DNA of 64,000 nucleotides from Parapristionchus giblindavisi (Eukaryota > Nematoda > Chromadorea > Rhabditida > Diplogasteridae), in the NCBI GenBank assembly GCA_943737045.1, contig CALSFV010000208.1:1-64000 (forward strand), read 5' to 3'. Each line of letters opens with the position of its first letter. The first letter of the stretch is position 1. The notes beneath the pieces were generated by a model. The model did not search any database. It was given only the letters and a program-made list of their open reading frames with translations, and had not been told where the DNA came from. Shown piece after piece: positions 56,025 to 64,000 of this stretch. Position numbers and translations under genes: made by a program.

Positions 56025-59000
56025 TTATGTTGTTGATGAAGTGATGATACAATACCTTATCAAACGTGCACTAGTTTCTCCGACAATTCAGCCACGAAAA
56101 GTTTGTTGCTCTTGGCATCGTAAGCTAATCCATTGGGGCCCATACCAGTGAGGAGTTCTTACGTTTTCTGGAATCGATTGAAAAATCAAAGATTAGAATT
56201 GATTAAAAGATCAAAGATCAGAATTGATCAAAAGATCAAAGATCAGAATTTGTTGAAAGATCAAAGATCAGAATTGATCAAAAGATCAAAGATCGGAATT
56301 TATTGAAAAAAAAGATCAGAATTGATTGAAAGATCAAGTATCAGAATTGATTGAAAGATCAAAGATCAGAATTGATCAAAAGATCAAAGATCGGAATTTA
56401 TTGAAAAATCAAAGATCAGAATTGATTGAAAGATCAAGGATCAGAATTGATCAAAAGATCAAAGATCAGAATTTATTGAAAGATCAAAGATCAGAATTTA
56501 TTGAAATATTAAAGATCAGAACTGATTGAAAGATCAAAGATCAGAATTGATTGAAAGACCAAACATCAGAACTGATTGAAAGATCAAAGATCAGAATTTA
56601 TTGAAAGACCGAAGTCAGAATTGATTGAAAGATCAAAGATCACCTTTCCATCAAAGTACACAACACTGCCTCCTCTATATCCTAGTAGAATCTCAAGGCG
56701 ATCGATGACTTCGGAATCATAACTTAGACACTGATCATTAAAGATCCAGACTTTTATCACCATTGCCTTGTAACATTGACTTTGAAATCGATGAATTGTA
56801 TACCATTGGAATACGCAAGATCACTCTCATTACTTTTATTTTGGATATTATGCGAAGGAATCGAGACTCAGAAAACGAGAAAGAAGAATTGAAAATATAG
56901 AACCGATCAATTGATCAACGAGTGCGCGGAATGATCTTTTGTATAATCATAAATTAGCTCACTCTCTATCGATGCAAATTAGTTTTGGAACCCGACGATT
57001 TATAACCGTCGATTAGGAACTGACGATTTGGAACCATAATTTCAAAACTGAAGAACAAAATGAAAAGAACAAAATGAAATAAGATGTATCTGATCGTCTT
57101 TAAGGCGTGCAAATCTTGCAAATGAGTCACGTAAGAGACACTTGTATGTAAAACAATGAAATTTGGATCTCAATCAGAGATCAAACGATCAAAATCCGCA
57201 TGGCTAGACGATAATATTGAAGTTATTCCATTTTCATCAACTTGGTTACGAAGTTCAAGTTTTGAAATTATGGTTCTAAATAGTTAGTTCCCAATCGACG
57301 GTTATAAATCGTCGGGTTCCAAAACTAATTTGCATCAATAGAGAGTGAGCTAATTGATGATTATGGAAAGATCATTCCACGCGCTCGTTGATCAAATGAT
57401 CAGTTATTCAATTGCAATTCTTAATAGAGAGTAATTACTTCGTCCTTTCCAAGCTGAAAATTGTCTATGTGAAAGTTTTAGCGGTGAGATTCCCTAAGGA
57501 GTCGTTTTAATCAGGTGATTTCAAATCAAAGTTTTTCTAACGTTATTTCCGTGACAAACTTTCATCAAAAGTAGTTTGCTAAATTTTGATTCCGAAGTCA
57601 TCGATCGCCAATCTCAAGAGCGTTTCCCAGTGAAGATGTAGCATAGCCATCATTGATAAAGATGAATTCACCTGCACCAACCGATACTAGTCCATTTGGC
57701 CTGGGATCAATATATTGATTGATTCATATTATACTGAAAATTTTTTTTAAACGGATAGTTTTACAGGGGACATTCTTTTTTTTATTTCATCAATCGTCAT
57801 TTTGGGGGTATTCCACCCAATTTTCAAAAATCCATAATTTTACTGCGGACAGCCCCATGTCGGCGCATTTGTACAATTCATATGAATGACCCGCCCACGG
57901 CTCCTATTGCGGTGTTGTAACCAGGGTTGGGCGGAGATTGGTGGCCGGTAAAAAAACGGTAACGGTAGTTTTACCGATTTTTTACCGGTCTAATAGACCG
58001 GTAAAAAATCGGTAAAACGGTAAAAACGGTAAAACTCTGAAAAACCCTGTAAAACCGCGAAAAATTACAATTTTTCAGCAGCGTTTATTTCTACGTTTGC
58101 TCATTCCATCAGAACTGCGATATCGTGCCTGACACTATAAAAGAACGGCAAACGGCTAATTTATTATTACTTTGACCGTAGTTACAACAAAAAATATTTC
58201 AATTTCTTCTGTTCTATTAATAGATATTTGGCAACTGTTATTTATTGAGAGTAACTGTCTGTCGAGTCATAAAATCGTCTTCGGATACGGGTAATTTCTC
58301 GAGATATCGAACATAATGTTATCAAAAATAACACAGAATATCTAGTGTAAATTTCGGTAATTACCGATGAGAAACCGTAAAATTTACCGACCGGTAAATT
58401 TTACGGTTATGGACCGGTAAAACCGGTAAAAAATCGGTAACGGAAATTTTTTCCGCCCAACCCTGGTTGTAACGACGAAGACATTACGGCGGAGGTTACG
58501 GCGTGCGCAAAATGTAACACCGCGTATACAAATCCATCTCATTCAATGTCTGTATACTGGAGCCGACATATGTATCTCTGATCTTACTCTCATTCTTCCT
58601 CACAACGTACGATGCACTATATATGCTGATGATGTCAAGCTCTATTCCTTTAATGACCCTTCTTCACTTCAAACCGCATTAGACTCTCTCCATCAGTGGT
58701 CTCTAGACTGGGGTCTATCCATCTCTTTATCCAAAACTGTAGTAATGTATTTAGGCAACAGACACCCTAACCTCGACTTTCATATCAATAGTATCAAACT
58801 TCCTGTAGTTAAAGAGTTCACTGATCTCGGTATATCATACGACAATCGACTATCTTTCTCATCTCATATACAATCTATTGTAGCCAGAGCAAATTCCAGA
58901 TGTGCTTATATTTATCGCATTTTTCACACCTCTAATCTCAAGCTTTATTCACGTCTTTTCATCACTTATGTAAGACCTATACTTGAATACGCGTCTGAAC

Positions 59001-62000
59001 TGTGGTCACCCCATGAAGTTCATCTAATAAAGCTCATTGAAAAAGTACAAGGGACTTACACTCGTCGCGTTTTCTATAAATGCAAGCTACCGTATGCTTC
59101 ATATCCTGATAGATTATCATTACTCAAACTAGAGCCTTTTGAATTGCGCCGCAAACTATCTGATCTTTGTTTTACCTATAAAGCTATACATGGACTTATT
59201 GATCTCGACAATCCTTCTTTCTTTATTCCCTCTATAAATACTAGATCTTCCCTCAGACACGCATTCCAATGTCGTAAATACAATGCTAAATCTACTCGCT
59301 TCTCGAACTTTATATCAAATCGTGTTGTTAGTAATTGGAATAAACTTAGCAATAATCCTATTCTCTGCCCCTCAGTTAAATCTTTCCGGAAATGTAATAA
59401 TTTGTCGTTACTCGAAATGTAATAATTAATTGTTATTTCTTTGCTTCCTAAGTTGTGGCATCGTATTTTATGTAATTCATCACGATACCAATTGCTCACT
59501 ATTTCTAATTATCTTTGTAACGCATAAATTTATTATTATTATTAATGTTTGAAATGAATCAATGAATGACAATTGTTACACCCGCATAGGTTCACATTTA
59601 TTAATTATTAATATTGATTTGTTAAAGGATGAATAATTAAACAGAAAAAACGTGACTATTGATAAATTGCTCCTGCCATTAATAACTCCGTGAATGTGAT
59701 AAATTAGTATTGATTTGAATTGTGAATCCAAATCTACACGAATCTACTGCATCTTCCTTTCGGTTTCTTTCCATCGAAATTGATCTGAAACATAGAAATG
59801 ATTTCAATTACAAATCTTTCGAACAATTCAGGAATCCGAATAATGCAAAATAGTGAATCAACTGGATTGAGAACTGTTTCATTTTATTCACACACTAGCT
59901 AAACATTACAAAAGTCCGTAATTTTTATCATTTAACTAGCCTATTTTATTTTGCGCCGGTCTAGTATTAGCTTGCAATAGTTACCTTCGACATCTTTTCC
60001 GGAACTATGCCCCATCTGTTGGTAACAGAATCTTTGTTAGCAGGATCTACAATATCCGTCTTGTAAAAGCATTTGCTGTATGCAAGGGTATGGCGGATAC
60101 TGCTCTTCCATGAAGCTTTAGACGTGTTTTCATAATATGGGAAATGTTCGCTGAAATTTATTATAATCGATCACGCGAATCAATGCAAAGAGTTGTACCA
60201 GATATATGCGTAGATCTCAGACACCGGAAGCAGACCACTAGGTGAATTCTTAATGGCCATAGCAGCCAATACTTTAAGTGAATGGTCTGGTCGATGGAAT
60301 CCATTTTTCATAGTTCTTCTCTTCATCAGATCTTCGAAACTCTGAAATAATGAGTTTTACAATTTGCTGTCATGAAATAAAATATAAGAGCTGTCTTCAC
60401 TTTGAAAGCCAGAATGACCGCTCAATATATAAACTCTCTCTAATACAATTGTCTCTCACTTTTCCCGATTGCAATGAAAAATGGCTTGATGAGAAGACCA
60501 TGAATACCAATGAACGATTACTGTCATATATCGCGGCTAAAGTTTACTTTCTAAAATTGTTTAAAAAAGAAAGAGTACAAGACGATTTCCTTTGCAATTC
60601 ATTTCATCTTGTTTTCAATGCACATAAATATTCATATATATATAATAAAAAAAGAAAAGGAAACAATGTAACCTTTTTTTCGCGTACGTGATCACTCGTG
60701 CACAGAAAAATATTTGATCCAGTACACTGAAATCATATCACTTCGTCAAAATTTACATCTAGAATATTATTACCGTGTGCCGTTCGAGGTAAAATAGAAC
60801 TCTGCCACAATCGTCACATTCCAACCACTGGTCGAGCTGAAACGAATCTCATCATTGATTTAGCAATGAATTAATGTACGATTTAAAGGAACCTTTCGAA
60901 GATTAGCCGAATTGTGGACCGATCTTAAGTGATCTAGAAGCAGCGTAGCTGACGAGCAAATTACCTATATTTCAATTGTATTATTTAATTCATTTAATGT
61001 TTACAGTCGTTTAGGGTAAAAGTTTACAATAACTATTCAAGGAATAGCTCAACAGAATTGTATCTATTATGGTGTTAACATTTTGTAAAAGTTGATGGAA
61101 AAGTGAAAAAGAGTGTTAATTTCGTGATTGTAAAGGAAGTAAGGAAAAGTAACACCACATCCAATATTGTAACAACACATAGGAGGAGACGAATACCTTG
61201 CAAATGGCACAAGTCATTATCCTTGTTCTCTCCATTTCATCTGGGTTAAATTTCTGAAAGAGAAGCAATGAAATTAGCCAAGCACACACATATCGTGAGA
61301 TAATAAAAAGTGAGAATGCGAAGAAATCTTTAACTCACATCAGTGGAACTGGCTTCAGATATTACATTCTGACCAGTCGAACTACTCGGATCATCATTGT
61401 TTTCCATCATTTCATTGTCGTCTTCATCTTTCACTTCTTTTTCTCGAGTCTGAAATTAATATTTATAATTTTTCTCATCATTTATAAATGATGAGAAAAA
61501 TTAAATAGACTTCCAAGTAAATCTGAATATCATAACTCTCTCACTTTTTTTCTGTTCTAAACCAGCTTTATTATTTAAGGAAAACTATGCTTACATCGTC
61601 GCTGTGAGTTAGTGACCTATTCCGTACGTCTTCTTCGACTGTTGGATCATTAAAGAGAGCACCAACATTATCATATCTTTGTTGATCATCCCCATTGATT
61701 ACATTTGGGATTATTTTTTCATCTTCATCAATGAGCATTTGATTATCCACTATCTGGAAAGATTTCAAAATGAATATTTACTTGATCGTTGATTAATTCT
61801 AATCAATCAGTGTTATAAAGTGCCCACCTCCGTTTCTTCACTTTTCACGAGAGAATTGCTTCCAAACACTCCCTCGGGTATCAAGGGTTGCTTGAGTGGA
61901 CCCAGAGTGAACGGACTCGTAGCAGACCTTCTCTTACTTGTATCCGCTGATGCAGATTGTGGGTTAAGTAGAGCAGATAGATGGGGATATCTATTCTTAG

Positions 62001-64000
62001 TATTGTCGGTATCTTCTGAAATGAGTAAAATTAAACAAAAAAGTTTTAAAAACGGTTAATCTTACCTTTCTCTTCTTTGTTTGGTGTGATCATCACGAAA
62101 GGAGAGTGACTTGCACCATAAACAGGCTGGCGATTGTTCAAACTAATAGAAGAACATGGAGTGGATGACATGGAAAATTCATCGTAATCAGTCAAATCTT
62201 CTTCCTTGACAACCACTACGGTCTGTTGGCTATTAGATAAAGCTTCAGTTGGCTCTTTCGTCAACGACGGGATGAGATCTTGATGTTGTTGCTCAAGATC
62301 CACGGTTGGCAAAGAGCACGCTCTCGATTTAGATTCCGTTGTCGGTATCGTGATCTTCTCACAAATCAGGGCCAGAGAGCCAATGAAACCATAGATCAAA
62401 CGATGAATATCAGTGCATCTAAACATATAATATTTAACGACATTCAGGCATGAAACCTTTGGGATAAGAGATTCGAGTTTGTGCTTTCCAGCTAATATAT
62501 ACAGCCGATTTAAAAATTCCCAATTCTATTTTTTTAATGTAAATCAAGAAGAATAGATTACTTCTGATTGTCGCGAGCCATCGATAGATCGAGTTGACGT
62601 CGAAGCTCACGAAGAGACTGAAAAGAAATTATACTTTATTTAAACTATGTTCCATGAATAAATAGTTACATTATTCTTATCAGTGTGTGATTTGATCGCT
62701 TGTAGCAACTCAAATGATCGATAGAAGACTGGAATCAGTTCGGACCTATTCGAATATTCTAACTGAGATGCCTGAAAATTTATGATGACTAATGGGTTGT
62801 TGAATGATCACTCATTCAGTCAGATCTACTCATATCTTACTCTACCTCTTTCTCCGTTAACAAGTTGTGATAATTTAGTCATTAGGCCTAATGATAACCG
62901 ATGAATCAGGACCGAATGAATGAGAACAATTGGCATATGAGTGACAAGAGCTTATGAACAGATAAATAATGCAAATGGTTCTCTTCTAGTCGGCTCTTAT
63001 TCCTCGGTTATCAGCAGGGTTGTGCGGAAAATTTTCCGGTTTTTCCGACCCCTTTCGGTAAATTTTCCGACCGGAAAATTTTCCATACATATGAAACACA
63101 ACATTTGAAGATTTTTTAGTCATTTTTATCAGACTGGTCATAGTTCTTCCCCATGATTCGATAATAATGATCAACAATCACGTATATGGCGTTGTTGTTC
63201 CTAAACGCGAACATTCAACTCATAGGATTCTAAGCTTCACATTGTTCGTTTATGTGTTTTTTGGGTAATTGTTATCTTTTATTTGCTGCAAAATGAAAAT
63301 GATTTTTGATCATTCCTATGTATGCTTTTTTTTCGTTTTCAAAAGAAATTGTTTTCAAAAGAAATTGTTATATGAAACACAAGAAAATACGTTTTGCAGA
63401 AAATTTTCCGGATTCTCCGATTTTTCCGGTTTTTTTAGACCGGAAAAAAGTTTTCCGAAATTTTTCCGAAAAATATTTTCCGCACAACCCTGGTTATCAG
63501 CCAACCTAGTGCCATAATTTATAATGTCTCTTGTTCTCTCTAGATAGTGACCCTTGTCTCTATACCAGTGAAGAGAGAGAGATAGTGTGTGAGAGGAAGA
63601 GACTGTCGAGTGGGGTCACGTCCCCGCTCTAGTCTACCAAGCTACGTACCATGATCAATATTCTGCATAATCATAAGTGTATGTGAATCATAATAAAGAA
63701 AGAATAAATTAGAGCTCGAATCACCCGCGATTAATGCTTTTTGCAATATATGTAAGTAATGGAAATTATGGAGGAAAAAAAGATTTTAAAGTGACGAATT
63801 AGTGCATCAGTTTAAGTAATACTCACAATGCTTATCCATTCGTCTATCGTCTTACTCTGTCCATCCGTCGCATCCACCATTGCTAAACTAACATGAAAAT
63901 ACAACAAATATACATCATTATAATATAAAAAATGTCTTTGCGCCAACGGACTCGTAAAACACTTAACATTAACGATGAAATACTTTTCAGTAATGAAGGA

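Overview
The window looks like a stretch of invertebrate, most probably nematode, chromosome. The reasons are genes split into many short exons with small introns ending in TTTCAG, a family-expanded degenerate tyrosine phosphatase, a forkhead gene with compact introns, and a repeat load dominated by Tc1/mariner-, hAT- and Merlin-type inverted-repeat elements and CR1/Jockey- and RTE-type LINEs. A diplogastrid such as Pristionchus is a guess only. No bacterial operon, phage, plasmid, CRISPR array or rRNA gene is present. Exon chains were assembled by hand from splice phases and homology recall, with no search run.

Layout. 1-12.4 kb: a + strand gene for a single-pass membrane protein whose introns are strikingly purine-rich on the + strand. 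13.7-19.1 kb: a repeat block with a LINE fragment, a TTTGGCAA-type degenerate array, a decayed mariner-like transposase and a 1.8 kb palindromic element with TA target duplication. 19.7-23.7 kb: a + strand protein tyrosine phosphatase-like gene with a Lys-rich N terminus and a CX5K instead of CX5R signature. 23.9-25.1 kb: a complete mariner element with a broken transposase. 25.4-27.2 kb: another inverted-repeat element. 27.7 kb: a small one-TM ORF.

29.9-57.7 kb: a minus-strand series of fragments of unrelated conserved genes. In order of transcription they are a paraoxonase-like gene cut by a transposon, a PP2A catalytic-subunit pseudogene, a lysine-ketoglutarate reductase (AASS) fragment, the last exons of a CLC chloride channel, a SNAPC1-like gene, and the C-terminal half of MTHFR. 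Most carry frameshifts, stops or deletions. The SNAPC1-like gene keeps matching splice phases over nine exons, but one acceptor is GG, and its 9.7 kb intron holds a nested set of transposons (TTAA-flanked palindromic element with its own small gene, itself cut by a MITE, a 28-copy perfect 20-bp satellite and a near-complete LINE). A large inverted duplication (47.9-49.6 and 55.5-56.6 kb) brackets the PP2A remnant.

58.6-59.6 kb: another LINE 3' fragment. 59.7-63.9 kb: an apparently intact, 12-exon minus-strand forkhead transcription factor gene with a hAT MITE in its first intron.

A recurring theme is the heptamer GATCTTT in tandem (TTTGATCTTTGATC), found just upstream of 3' splice sites in several genes, in the LINE 5' UTR, and expanded into roughly 0.5 kb arrays at the ends of the inverted duplication. 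The genes do not form one pathway. What unites the central region is decay, transposon nesting and inverted duplication.
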